A stretch of 59,297 bases of DNA from contig NZ_BBMC01000012.1 of the NCBI RefSeq assembly GCF_000971255.1, forward strand, positions 1-59,297, given 5' to 3'. Under the pieces are notes generated by a model. It did not search any database. It had not been told where the DNA came from and saw only the letters and a list, made by a program, of their open reading frames with translations. Position numbers and translations under genes: made by a program. The stretch is from Demequina rhizosphaerae (GTDB lineage Bacteria > Actinomycetota > Actinomycetes > Actinomycetales > Demequinaceae). Every line of letters starts with the position of its first letter. The stretch's first letter is position 1. Positions 20,782 to 30,472 of the stretch are shown here, in pieces.

Positions 20782-21965
20782 CCGTCACCGATCACACCCA
20801 GGCCACCGCTGACGCCGCGCACTCGCACGGCGTCATCCCCGACAAGTCGCGCGCGGACCGCGTCGTCTCCTTCGACGTCGACGCCTTCCCCGTGCCGACC
20901 GGCCGCGAGGAGAACTGGCGTTTCTCGGCGGTGCGCGACCTGCGCTCGCTGTTCGCCGACGAGGCCGCGGACGGCCACCTCGAGTGGACCACCAGCGACC
21001 TGCCCGAGGGCGTCACGCTCACCCAGGTGCCCGCGGACGAGGCGCGCGAGCGCACCGTGCGCGAGCCCGGCGACCGTGCCTCGGCCGTCGCCGTCAAGCA
21101 CGCCGGCGGCGCGATGGCGCTCACGATCGCGGCCAACACCGTGGTCGACGAGCCCATCACGATCGACCTCCACGGCACCGGCGGCGACGTGCGCGGCCAC
21201 CTGCTCGTCGAGCTCGGCCAGAGCGCCGAGGCGACGGTCGTGGTGAACCGCACCGGCACCGCGCGCTACTCCGAGCTCGTCTCGATCGACCTCAAGGACA
21301 ACGCGGGCCTCAACCTCGTGCTGCTGCAGCAGTGGGACGAGGACGCGGTCCACGCCGGCGAGGTCCTCGCCCGCCTCGGCCGCGACTCGCGCCTGCGCGG
21401 CACGGTCGTCACGCTCGGCGGCAAGGTCGTGCGCCTCAACACCTCGGCCGCGTTCGCGGGCGAGGGCGCGAGCGTCGACCTGTTCGGCCTCTACTTCGCG
21501 GACTCGGGTCAGCACCAGGAGCACCAGCTCTTCGTCGACCACGCCGTCCCGAAGTGCACGTCGCGCGTCACCTACAAGGGTGCGCTCGCCGGCAAGACGG
21601 CCCGCTCCGTGTGGATCGGCGACGTCCTCATCCGCGCCGCGGCCGAGGGCACCGACACGTACGAGCTCAACCGCAACCTCGTCCTCACGGACGGCGCACG
21701 CGCGGACTCGGTGCCGAACCTCGAGATCGAGACCGGCGAGATCGAGGGCGCGGGTCACGCGTCCGCGACCGGCCGCTTCGACGAGGAGCAGATGTTCTAC
21801 CTGCGCTCGCGCGGCATCTCGGAGGAGCAGGCCCGCAAGCTCGTGGTCCGCGGCTTCTTCGCCGACCTCATCCACGAGATCGGCGTGCCCGCGGTCGAGG
21901 AGAGCCTCATGCGCCAGATCGACCTCGAGATCGCGCACGTCGAGGAGGAGCTCGAGCATGAGTGA
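20778..21965 (+). CDS. sufD: Fe-S cluster assembly protein SufD
   Basis: The 395-aa protein is a SufB paralog and forms the SufBC2D complex. It has the typical REENWRFS near residue 45, the beta-helix core, and the C-terminal [20 protein letters not shown] and [17 protein letters not shown] motifs. The only suitable start is a TTG at 20778, which overlaps the sufB stop in TTGA and has GGAAGG about 10 nt upstream. A TTG start here is common for coupled actinobacterial genes. Confidence 0.93.
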   Translation: MTVTDHTQATADAAHSHGVIPDKSRADRVVSFDVDAFPVPTGREENWRFSAVRDLRSLFADEAADGHLEWTTSDLPEGVTLTQVPADEARERTVREPGDRASAVAVKHAGGAMALTIAANTVVDEPITIDLHGTGGDVRGHLLVELGQSAEATVVVNRTGTARYSELVSIDLKDNAGLNLVLLQQWDEDAVHAGEVLARLGRDSRLRGTVVTLGGKVVRLNTSAAFAGEGASVDLFGLYFADSGQHQEHQLFVDHAVPKCTSRVTYKGALAGKTARSVWIGDVLIRAAAEGTDTYELNRNLVLTDGARADSVPNLEIETGEIEGAGHASATGRFDEEQMFYLRSRGISEEQARKLVVRGFFADLIHEIGVPAVEESLMRQIDLEIAHVEEELEHE

Positions 21966-22314
21966 GCAGCTCGCGTGCATGGTCGCCGACCTGGAGCCGG
22001 GCTCGGCGATGCTCGCCGAGCTCACCCTCGCGGACGGCTCCGACATCCCCGTCGCGATCGTGCGCGCGGATGACGGCGACTTCTACGCGATCGACGACCT
22101 CTGCACCCACGGAGAGGTGTCCCTCTCCGAGGGCGACGTCGACGGCTGCCACGTCGAGTGCTGGGCCCACGGCTCGCGCTTCGACGTCCGTACCGGCGAG
22201 CCCGACGAGCTGCCCGCCATCACCCCCGTGAAGACCTACCCGACCCGCGTCGAGGGCGAGCGTGTGCTCGTCGACGTCGACGCCCCCAAGAATTCCCTGA
22301 AGGAGAACGCATGA
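21958..22314 (+). CDS. Rieske [2Fe-2S] ferredoxin-like protein of the suf operon
   Basis: The 118-aa soluble protein has a full Rieske site: CTHG near residue 48 and CWAHG near 67, with 15 residues between CxH and CxxH. It resembles the small ferredoxin subunit of non-heme dioxygenases (NirD/biphenyl-ferredoxin type). In actinobacterial suf operons such a gene often sits between sufD and sufC. It is probably an electron carrier for cluster assembly or repair, but its partner is unknown. The ATG lies 8 nt before the sufD stop, and its own stop overlaps sufC by 4 nt. Confidence 0.9.
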   Translation: MSEQLACMVADLEPGSAMLAELTLADGSDIPVAIVRADDGDFYAIDDLCTHGEVSLSEGDVDGCHVECWAHGSRFDVRTGEPDELPAITPVKTYPTRVEGERVLVDVDAPKNSLKENA

Positions 22315-23066
22315 GCACCCTGGAGATCCGCAACCTCCACGTCACCGTCGAGACCCCCGAGGGGACGAAGGAGATCCTCAAGGGCGTCGACCTCACCATC
22401 AACTCGGGTGAGACCCACGCCATCATGGGCCCGAACGGCTCGGGCAAGTCGACGCTCGCCTACTCGGTCGCCGGCCACCCCAAGTACGAGATCACCGAGG
22501 GCTCGGTCACGCTCGACGGCGAGGACGTCCTCGAGATGAGCGTCGACGAGCGCGCCAAGGCGGGCCTGTTCCTCGCGATGCAGTACCCGGTCGAGGTCCC
22601 CGGCGTGTCCGTGTCGAACTTCCTCCGCACCGCGAAGACCGCGATCGACGGCGAGGCCCCCAAGCTCCGCACGTGGGTCAAGGACGTCAAGGGCGCCATG
22701 GAGAACCTCCGCATGGACCCGTCGTTCGGCGAGCGCGGCGTCAACGAGGGCTTCTCGGGCGGCGAGAAGAAGCGCCACGAGATCCTCCAGATGGAGCTCC
22801 TCCAGCCCAAGATCGCGGTCCTCGACGAGACCGACTCGGGCCTCGACGTCGACGCGCTCCGCATCGTCTCCGAGGGCGTCAACCGCGCCAAGGAGAACAC
22901 CGGCCTCGGCATCATGCTCATCACGCACTACACGCGCATCCTCCGCTACATCAAGCCGGACCACGTGCACGTGTTCGTCAACGGCCGCGTGGCCGAGCAG
23001 GGCGGCCCCGAGCTCGCCGAGCGCCTCGAGGCCGAGGGCTACGACCGCTACCTGGCGAACGCCTGA
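22311..23066 (+). CDS. sufC: Fe-S assembly ATPase SufC
   Basis: The 251-aa cytosolic ABC-type ATPase drives SufBD. Walker A is MGPNGSGKST near residue 40. The SufC-specific signature NEGFSGGEKKRHEILQM is near 145, Walker B AVLDETDSGLDVDAL near 170, and the switch His in LITHYTRIL near 205. The length fits. ATG at 22311 follows AAGGAGAA and overlaps the Rieske stop. Confidence 0.97.
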   Translation: MSTLEIRNLHVTVETPEGTKEILKGVDLTINSGETHAIMGPNGSGKSTLAYSVAGHPKYEITEGSVTLDGEDVLEMSVDERAKAGLFLAMQYPVEVPGVSVSNFLRTAKTAIDGEAPKLRTWVKDVKGAMENLRMDPSFGERGVNEGFSGGEKKRHEILQMELLQPKIAVLDETDSGLDVDALRIVSEGVNRAKENTGLGIMLITHYTRILRYIKPDHVHVFVNGRVAEQGGPELAERLEAEGYDRYLANA

Positions 23067-23068
23067 CG

Positions 23069-24340
23069 ATGCTCCGCGACCTGCGCGACGACTTCCCGAT
23101 CCTCACCCGCACGGTGAGGAACGGGAGGCCGCTCGTGTACCTCGACTCCGGTGCGACCGCGCAGCGGCCGCTCGCCGTGCTCGAGGCCGAGGCCGGCTTC
23201 TCCCGTGAGCACAACGGTGCCGTCGCGCGCGGCGCGCACCTGCTCGCGGAGGAGGCCACCGACGCCTTCGAGACCGCGCGGGCGTCCGTCGCCGAGCTGA
23301 TCGGCGCATCGGCCGACGAGGTCGTGTGGACGTCGGGGGCGACCGCGGCGCTCAACCTCGTCGCGAACGGGATGCTGCAGGCGTCGCTCGGCGCCGGCGG
23401 CGCGGGGGCGGACCGCTTCCGCGTCGGCCCCGGCGACCGCATCGTCGTCACCGAGCTCGAGCACCACGCGAACCTCATCCCGTGGCAGCAGCTCGCCGCC
23501 CGCACGGGTGCCGAGCTCGCGTGGATCCCGGTGGACGATGCGGGGGAGCTGATCCTCGACGGCCTGTCCGAGGTCATCACCGGCAACACCCGGGTCGTCG
23601 CGTTCACGCATGCGAGCAACGTCACGGGCGTGATCACGGACGTCGAGCCGATCGTGCGCCGCGCCCGCGAGGTCGGCGCGCTCACCGTGCTCGACGGCTG
23701 CCAGTCGGTGCCGCACATCCCCGTGGACGTCGCCCAGCTGGGCGCCGACCTCATGGCGTTCTCCGGGCACAAGATGCTCGGGCCCACCGGGGTGGGCGCG
23801 CTGTGGGGCCGCAAGGAGCTGCTCGACGCGCTCCCGCCGTCGATCTTCGGCGGCGGCGCCATCGCGATCGTCACCATGGAGACCACCACGTGGCTCGAGG
23901 CGCCCACGCGCTTCGAGCCCGGCACCCAGCCCGTCGCGCAGGCGGTGGGCATGGGCGCCGCGGCGCGGTACCTCATGGACCTCGGCATGGAGAACGTCGC
24001 CCGCCACGAGGCCCGCATCGCGCAGATCTTGCGCGAGGGGGCGGCGGCGCTGCCCGGCGTGCGGCTCATCGGCCCGGTGGGCGACCCCGAGCGCTTCGAC
24101 GTGCTCGGCCTGGCCGCGGTCGCGGTCGAGGGCGTGCACACGCACGACGTCGGGCAGGTGCTCGACGATCGCGGCATCGCGGCGCGCGTGGGCCACCACT
24201 GCGCGCAGCCGCTGCACCGGCGCCTGGGGCTCACGGGCTCGACCCGTGCCTCGGCGCACGTCTACACCACCGAGGACGACGCCCACGCCTTCGTCGAGGC
24301 GCTGGCCGGAGTCCGCGAGTTCTTCGGAGTCACCGTATGA
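23069..24340 (+). CDS. sufS: Cysteine desulfurase SufS
   Basis: The 423-aa group II cysteine desulfurase supplies sulfur to SufU and SufB. PLP-enzyme marks: LDSGATAQRP near residue 30, HHANLIPWQQ near 135, the Schiff-base lysine in FSGHKMLGPTGVG near 235, and the persulfide cysteine in GHHCAQPLHRR near 377. Most group II enzymes share the same layout. It starts 2 nt after sufC, and its stop overlaps sufU (ATGA). One copy of the octamer GACGATGC lies in it at about 23533. Confidence 0.96.
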   Translation: MLRDLRDDFPILTRTVRNGRPLVYLDSGATAQRPLAVLEAEAGFSREHNGAVARGAHLLAEEATDAFETARASVAELIGASADEVVWTSGATAALNLVANGMLQASLGAGGAGADRFRVGPGDRIVVTELEHHANLIPWQQLAARTGAELAWIPVDDAGELILDGLSEVITGNTRVVAFTHASNVTGVITDVEPIVRRAREVGALTVLDGCQSVPHIPVDVAQLGADLMAFSGHKMLGPTGVGALWGRKELLDALPPSIFGGGAIAIVTMETTTWLEAPTRFEPGTQPVAQAVGMGAAARYLMDLGMENVARHEARIAQILREGAAALPGVRLIGPVGDPERFDVLGLAAVAVEGVHTHDVGQVLDDRGIAARVGHHCAQPLHRRLGLTGSTRASAHVYTTEDDAHAFVEALAGVREFFGVTV

Positions 24341-24822
24341 GCCTTGAGGCGATGTACCAGCAGGTCATCATGGACCATGCCCGCGAGGGCCACGGCCGCG
24401 GCCTCGTCGACCTGACGAGCGCCGGCCGCGGCGAGTCGCACCAGGTCAACCCCACGTGCGGCGACGAGGTCACGATGCGCGTGGGCGTCGACGGCGACAC
24501 CGTCGCGACCATCGCGTGGGAGGGCCACGGCTGCTCGATCTCGCAGGCGTCGATCTCGGTCCTGTCCGAGCTGCTCGAGGGCGAGTCCCTCGACACCGCC
24601 GACGAGACCTACGACGCGTTCCGCGCGCTCATGCAGGCCAAGGGCGAGCCCCTGGACGAGGAGCGCGAGGACCTGCTCGGCGATGCGACCGCCTTCGTCG
24701 GGGTCGGCAAGTATCCTGCACGCATCAAGTGCGCCCTGCTCGGCTGGATGGCCTTCAGGGACGCGCTCATCCAGGCGCGCACCGCATCGTCCGGTGCCGC
24801 CGTCGAAGGAGGAGAGGCATGA
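24337..24822 (+). CDS. sufU: Zn-dependent sulfur-transfer protein SufU
   Basis: The 161-aa SufU accepts sulfur from SufS. The zinc ligands are visible: C41 and D43 in NPTCGDEV, C66 in GHGCSIS, and C132 in ARIKCALLGW. The family's extra insert between the second and third Cys is present, which separates it from IscU. ATG at 24337 overlaps the sufS stop. A strong GAAGGAGGAG just before 24819 serves the next gene. Confidence 0.95.
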   Translation: MSLEAMYQQVIMDHAREGHGRGLVDLTSAGRGESHQVNPTCGDEVTMRVGVDGDTVATIAWEGHGCSISQASISVLSELLEGESLDTADETYDAFRALMQAKGEPLDEEREDLLGDATAFVGVGKYPARIKCALLGWMAFRDALIQARTASSGAAVEGGEA

Positions 24823-25148
24823 CCGAGGAGACCAAGGCTCCTGCCAACGCCGCTGACGTCGAGGAGGCGCTCCGCGACGTCATCGACCCCGAGCTCGGCA
24901 TCAACGTCGTCGACCTCGGCCTCGTCTACGGCGTCCAGCTCGATGAGAACCGCCACGCGGTCATCGACATGACGCTGACGTCGGCGGCCTGCCCGCTCAC
25001 GGACGTGATCGAGGACCAGGCCGGCCAGGCACTCTCGGGCCTCGTCGACGGCTTCCGCATCAACTGGGTGTGGATGCCGCCGTGGGGCCCGGACAAGATC
25101 ACGGACGACGGCCGCGAGCAGCTGAGGGCGCTCGGCTTCAACGTCTGA
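24819..25148 (+). CDS. DUF59/MIP18-like Fe-S maturation protein (SufT-type)
   Basis: The 109-aa protein is a single MIP18/DUF59 domain: EEALRDVIDPELGINVVDLG, TLTSAACPLTDVIEDQ with the conserved Cys near residue 60, and the C-terminal WVWMPPWGPDKIT. Members of this family (SufT, PaaD-like) help Fe-S cluster maturation or delivery. Ending the suf operon is its usual place. The ATG overlaps the sufU stop and has a strong ribosome-binding site. Confidence 0.92.
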   Translation: MTEETKAPANAADVEEALRDVIDPELGINVVDLGLVYGVQLDENRHAVIDMTLTSAACPLTDVIEDQAGQALSGLVDGFRINWVWMPPWGPDKITDDGREQLRALGFNV

Positions 25149-25149
25149 C

Positions 25150-25698
25150 ATGCCGCCCGCCACGCACGTCGCGCTCATCCGCGGCATCAACGTGGGCGGG
25201 CGCAACGCGGTACCGATGGCGCGCCTGCGCTCGGCCCTGGCCGAGCGGGGCGCGCCTTCGCGTACCTACATCCAGTCGGGCAACGTCCTGCTCGACTCGC
25301 CGGACCTCGACGAGGCGGCCGTCGCGGACCTCGTGGTCGCCGTCCTCGCCGAGGAGTTCGACGTCGAGACGATCGTGGTCGCGGTGTCGGCGGCGACGAT
25401 GCGTGCGGCGGTGGACGATGCGCCGGACGGCTTCGGCACGGAGCCCGGCACCTACCACTCCGACGTGGCCTTCCTGCGGCCGGGGGTGGACGCGGTGGAG
25501 GCGCTGGCGGCCTTCAGCATGCGCGAGGGCGTCGATGCGGGCTGGGCGGGGGAGGGCGTCGTGTACTTCCGCCGCCTCAGCGCGCAGCGCACGAAGAGCC
25601 GGATGTCGCGCGTGATGAGCAAGCCCGTCTACCGCGACATGACCATCCGGAACTGGGCGACCACCACGAGGCTGGTCGCGATGCTCGACGAGTCCTAG
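25150..25698 (+). CDS. DUF1697 protein
   Basis: The 182-aa product is a full-length DUF1697 protein: HVALIRGINVGGRNAVPMA at the N-terminus, TYIQSGNVLLDS near residue 40, and the conserved RMSRVMSKPVYRDMTIRNW near 155-175. The biochemical function of this family is unknown. It starts 1 nt after the DUF59 stop, so it may be read from the suf mRNA, although there is no reason to tie it to clusters. Its TAG stop shares CTAG (25695-25698) with the stop of the convergent ecfT gene. Confidence 0.85.
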   Translation: MPPATHVALIRGINVGGRNAVPMARLRSALAERGAPSRTYIQSGNVLLDSPDLDEAAVADLVVAVLAEEFDVETIVVAVSAATMRAAVDDAPDGFGTEPGTYHSDVAFLRPGVDAVEALAAFSMREGVDAGWAGEGVVYFRRLSAQRTKSRMSRVMSKPVYRDMTIRNWATTTRLVAMLDES

Positions 25699-26444
25699 CG
25701 GCGGCGCTCGCGGCGCGACGCCGGGCGCACGGGCGCCGGCTCCTCGTCGCGGGGCGCCTCGCGCACCGGGGGCTCGGCGAGCACCGGCGGCGGCGCATCG
25801 TCCTCCGTCACCTGGCGCGGCTCGATGCGGGCGGCGCGGCCATGCTCCGCGATGCCGCGCGCGTGGAGCGCCTGGCCCAGCTGGAGCGCGAAGCCGACCG
25901 TCCGCGACGCCGACGGGATGAGGATCGCGCGCGGGGAGCGGTCCATGCCGCGCGCCCGGGCCGCGACGCGGGACTCAGTGAGGATCTGGGCGGCCTCGGG
26001 GATCGCACGCAGCGTGAGCGACACCATCACGCCTATGCTCTCGGGCGGCAGCAGCCACCGCAACGGCCGCGCGAGGGTGGTGACGAAGTCAAGCATCGCG
26101 CCCATCGACGTTGAGCTCGACACGGCGAGCGCTAGGGCGGCGACCGAGACGATGTCGCCGGCGAGGTCCAGCGCGCGGATGTACTCGCCGCGCAGCACCT
26201 GGAAGACGGTGGTGAAGGCGGCGATGAGGATGATCGCGCCCATGCCCTTGAGGGTCGCCTTGAGCGGCGGCAGCGTCGACGCGAGCAGCAGCAGGCACGC
26301 CGCGGTGATGCCGATGCTGGTGACGGGGTCCGACACCAGCACCGAGGTGATCGAGACGCCCACGAGCAGGAGCATCTTGAACCACACCGGCGCCAGGTGG
26401 AGCGCCGTGCGCTTCGGCCGGTAGATGCCCAGCAGGGAGATCAC
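25695..26444 (-). CDS. bioN: Energy-coupling factor transporter transmembrane protein (EcfT/BioN type)
   Basis: The 249-aa membrane protein has five or six hydrophobic segments and the EcfT coupling motif ARARGMDRS near residue 160, plus a second Ala-Arg-Gly site (LHARGIAEHG). These contact the ATPase. A Pro/Arg-rich tail follows. The start is GTG at 26444, overlapping the ATPase stop (GTGA). With the ATPase and bioY it should form a vitamin (biotin) importer. Gene symbol by context only. Confidence 0.85.
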   Translation of the reverse strand: MISLLGIYRPKRTALHLAPVWFKMLLLVGVSITSVLVSDPVTSIGITAACLLLLASTLPPLKATLKGMGAIILIAAFTTVFQVLRGEYIRALDLAGDIVSVAALALAVSSSTSMGAMLDFVTTLARPLRWLLPPESIGVMVSLTLRAIPEAAQILTESRVAARARGMDRSPRAILIPSASRTVGFALQLGQALHARGIAEHGRAARIEPRQVTEDDAPPPVLAEPPVREAPRDEEPAPVRPASRRERRR

Positions 26445-27148
26445 GCGGTGGCGCCCTGGCTCGCGCGTCCGAACATGAGGTCGCGGTACACCGCGACGGC
26501 CTCCTTGGGGTCGCCGTCGAAGACCACGCGGCCGAGGTCGACCACGAGCGTGCGCTCGGCGCGCGAGGCGGAGTCGAGGTCGTGGGTCACCTCGATGACC
26601 TGGAGGGGGAGCGAGCGCAGCAGCGCGCCCACGTGGGCGCGCCAGCGCAGGTCGAGCAGGGTGGTCGGCTCGTCCGCGACGACGATCGACGGCGTGCACG
26701 CGAGCACGCCCGCGAGCGCGAGCAGCTGACGCTGGCCGCCCGAGAGCGCGTTGACCGAGACGTCCGCCTTCGCGGCGAGCCCGATCTCGCGGAGCGCCGA
26801 CATCGCGGCCTCCTCGCGCTCGGCGCGGTTCTTGATGAGGCGGCGCAGCGAGAGCGCGACGTCCTCGACCGCAGTCGGCATGATGAGCTGCGCGGACGGG
26901 TCGGTGAAGAGGTAGCCGACCTTGCGCCGCACCTGGGCGCCGTGCTTCTGCGTGTCGAGGCCGTCGACCTCGACCGAGCCCTCGACGGGCAGCACGAGCC
27001 CGTTGATGAGGCGCGCGAGGGTCGACTTCCCGGAGCCGTTGGCGCCGATGATGCTGATGCGGTCCTCGGTGAGCGTGAGCGTGGTCGGCTCGAGGATCGG
27101 CACCCCGGAATCGGGCGCGACGACGGCCGCGTCCTTGAACTCGATCAT
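26441..27148 (-). CDS. bioM: Energy-coupling factor ATPase (BioM type)
   Basis: The 235-aa ATP-binding subunit has Walker A GANGSGKSTLA near residue 35, the Q-loop region, the signature LSGGQRQLLALAGVLA near 130, Walker B IVVADEPTTLLDL near 155 and H-loop VTHDLDSA. One ATPase gene beside one EcfT gene fits the solitary BioMNY arrangement. ATG at 27148 lies 6 nt after the -10-like TACCCT (27160-27155, minus strand) without a ribosome-binding site, so its mRNA may be leaderless. Confidence 0.88.
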   Translation of the reverse strand: MIEFKDAAVVAPDSGVPILEPTTLTLTEDRISIIGANGSGKSTLARLINGLVLPVEGSVEVDGLDTQKHGAQVRRKVGYLFTDPSAQLIMPTAVEDVALSLRRLIKNRAEREEAAMSALREIGLAAKADVSVNALSGGQRQLLALAGVLACTPSIVVADEPTTLLDLRWRAHVGALLRSLPLQVIEVTHDLDSASRAERTLVVDLGRVVFDGDPKEAVAVYRDLMFGRASQGATA

Positions 27149-27154
27149 GCGTCA

Positions 27155-27160
27155 AGGGTA
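27155..27160 (-). promoter_or_regulatory. -10 element TACCCT of the ecfA-ecfT operon
   Basis: On the minus strand TACCCT lies 6 nt before the ATG at 27148, the leaderless arrangement repeated through this window. Confidence 0.45.
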
Positions 27161-27240
27161 AGCGGTGGACCTGGACAACCCGTAACCGCCCCTGTGGTCG
27201 CACGGCGTGCGACCATTGTGGAGAGCACCGGGGGGCGTTC

Positions 27241-28053
27241 ATGGCCACGATGACGATGGCGGACGGGACCGATCTGCACTACGAGGTGACGGGCGCCGGC
27301 GAGCCGCTCGTGCTCATCCACGGAGGGTTCACCGAGTCCTTGACGTGGGAGCAGTCGCTGCCCGGTCTGGCCGAGCGCTTCCGGGCAGTCACCTACGACC
27401 GGCGCGGTCACGGCCTCAGCGGGGCGGGAACGGGGGAGCGGTCCGTGCGCGCCGACGTCGCGGACCTCGCCGAGCTCGTCGAGAGGCTCGACCTCGGGCC
27501 TGTGCACGTGGCGAGCTTCTCGTACGGTGCGGTCGTCGCCATGGCGATCGCCGTCGAGCGTCCCGACCTGGTGCGGCGGGTCGCCGCTCACGAGCCTGCG
27601 CTGCTCGGCGCGCTCGCCGGCCGTGACGAGCACGCCGAGGTCCTCGCGAGCGTGATGGAGGCCTACGCGGCCGTGCGTGCGCTCCTCGAGGACGGCGAGC
27701 ACGAGCGCGGGGCCGAGCTGTTCGTCGACCGGGCGATCGGGCCCGGCACCTGGGCGTCGCTCCCGCCCGAGGTGCGGGCGCGGTTCGTGCAGCATGCCCC
27801 GGCCTTCCTCGCCGACCTCCGCGACCCGGACACCGTCCTCAAGATGGGCGTCGAGCCCTTCGTATCGCTGGGCCGGCCGCTGCTGCTGACCTTTGGAGGC
27901 GAGACCCCGTCCATGTACGTCGCGATCTGTGCCGTGCTCGCCGAGGCGTTGCCCGACGCGCGGTTGCACGCGTTCGACGGGGCCGGCCACGTGCCGCATG
28001 TCAGCCATCCCGAGGACTACGTGGCGGTGACGTCCGGCTTCCTGACGGGGTGA
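27241..28053 (+). CDS. Alpha/beta-hydrolase
   Basis: The 270-aa protein has the alpha/beta-hydrolase marks: oxyanion loop LVLIHGGFTES near residue 25, YDRRGHGLSG near 55, nucleophile Ser in SFSYGA near 95, and the catalytic His in GAGHVPHVSHPED near 255. The substrate cannot be told from sequence. It lies alone on the plus strand between bioY and the ECF ATPase genes, convergent with bioY (6 nt between stops) and divergent from ecfA. A role in vitamin metabolism is therefore possible, but it may be an unrelated insertion. Confidence 0.82.
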   Translation: MATMTMADGTDLHYEVTGAGEPLVLIHGGFTESLTWEQSLPGLAERFRAVTYDRRGHGLSGAGTGERSVRADVADLAELVERLDLGPVHVASFSYGAVVAMAIAVERPDLVRRVAAHEPALLGALAGRDEHAEVLASVMEAYAAVRALLEDGEHERGAELFVDRAIGPGTWASLPPEVRARFVQHAPAFLADLRDPDTVLKMGVEPFVSLGRPLLLTFGGETPSMYVAICAVLAEALPDARLHAFDGAGHVPHVSHPEDYVAVTSGFLTG

Positions 28054-28059
28054 ACCGGG

Positions 28060-28731
28060 CTACGCGGTGGCTGTCGCGGACTCCGGGTCCGCGACGCGGG
28101 ACGATGCGCGGCGCGCCGAGCCCAGCAGGCCCGGGTACGCGCGGTGGATCGCCGCGGCGACGATGCCTGCGGCGACCACCTTGAGGATGTCGCCCGGGAG
28201 GAAGGGCAGCACGCCCACGGTGACGCCGGAGACGCAGTCGAGCAGCGCCTCCGAGCAGCCCGTCGGCAGCATCGGCATCCCCGTGCGCCACACGAGCCAC
28301 GGCACGCCGACCGCGTACACGATCGGGATCGACACCAGGCCGACGGCGATGAGGGAGGCCGTCGCTGGGCCGCGGCGCGCGAGGACGCCGCGGCGGGCGA
28401 GGATCTGCGCGAGCGTGCCGATGACGGTCGCGGCCAGCACGAAGCCGATGAGGTAGCCGCCGGTGGGGCCGGTGAGCACCACGAGCCCGGCCGCGCCGTT
28501 GGCGAAGATGGGGGCGCCCACGAGCCCGAGCATGAGGTAGAGGCTGACGGCGGCGAGGGCGCGCCACGGGCCGAGCAGCAGCCCGGCGAGCACGATCGCG
28601 AACGTCTGCAGCGTCAGCGGCACGCCGCCGAGCAGCGTGACCTCGGGGACGAGCGTCGACGCGGCGATGAGGCCGGCGAAGACGGCGACGAGCGCGATGG
28701 ACTGGCCGGTGAGGCCGCGGTGCTGAGCCAT
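28060..28731 (-). CDS. bioY: Biotin transporter substrate-binding subunit BioY
   Basis: The 223-aa membrane protein has six hydrophobic segments and the BioY signature VPLTLQTFAIVLAGLLLGPW near residue 38, YLMLGLVGAPIFA near 65 and the GPTGGYLIGFVLAA loop near 88. These bind biotin. The ATPase and EcfT genes lie 0.6 kb away on the same strand, interrupted by a hydrolase gene. A GGGG-rich ribosome-binding site (AGGGGG) lies before the ATG at 28731. No BioQ- or BirA-type operator could be recognised. Confidence 0.92.
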   Translation of the reverse strand: MAQHRGLTGQSIALVAVFAGLIAASTLVPEVTLLGGVPLTLQTFAIVLAGLLLGPWRALAAVSLYLMLGLVGAPIFANGAAGLVVLTGPTGGYLIGFVLAATVIGTLAQILARRGVLARRGPATASLIAVGLVSIPIVYAVGVPWLVWRTGMPMLPTGCSEALLDCVSGVTVGVLPFLPGDILKVVAAGIVAAAIHRAYPGLLGSARRASSRVADPESATATA

Positions 28732-28744
28732 GGGGACCCCCTGG

Positions 28745-28862
28745 GATAATGGACGCCGGTCACCCTACCCGCGCGCCAAGTCCCCTGGTCCGGGTTCTGT
28801 CGGGGGTGCGCAAACGTTGTGGGGACGCCACAAGGACCAGTCATCTGCCGCAGGGAGAACGT
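28745..28862 (+). promoter_or_regulatory. Promoter and structured 5' leader of the ABC-F gene
   Basis: A good -10, GATAAT, lies at 28745-28750, so the leader would be about 105 nt. In it, CTGGTCC (28785-28791) can pair with GGACCAG (28834-28840), enclosing a second hairpin, TTGTGG (28817-28822) with CCACAA (28828-28833). The fold ends 12 nt before the AGGGAG ribosome-binding site. Several ABC-F genes are controlled by ribosome-dependent attenuation in their leader, and this could be one. The open frame also extends upstream to 28749 without a stop. Confidence 0.45.
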
Positions 28863-30461
<1,599 letters not shown>

Positions 30462-30472
30462 CCCCGTCGACC

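Noticed and set aside
28749..28862. Start of the ABC-F protein at the ATG at 28749
   Set aside because: The ATG overlaps the -10 box, so it lies before the likely transcription start. The conserved ABC-F N-terminus begins at 28863 behind a ribosome-binding site.
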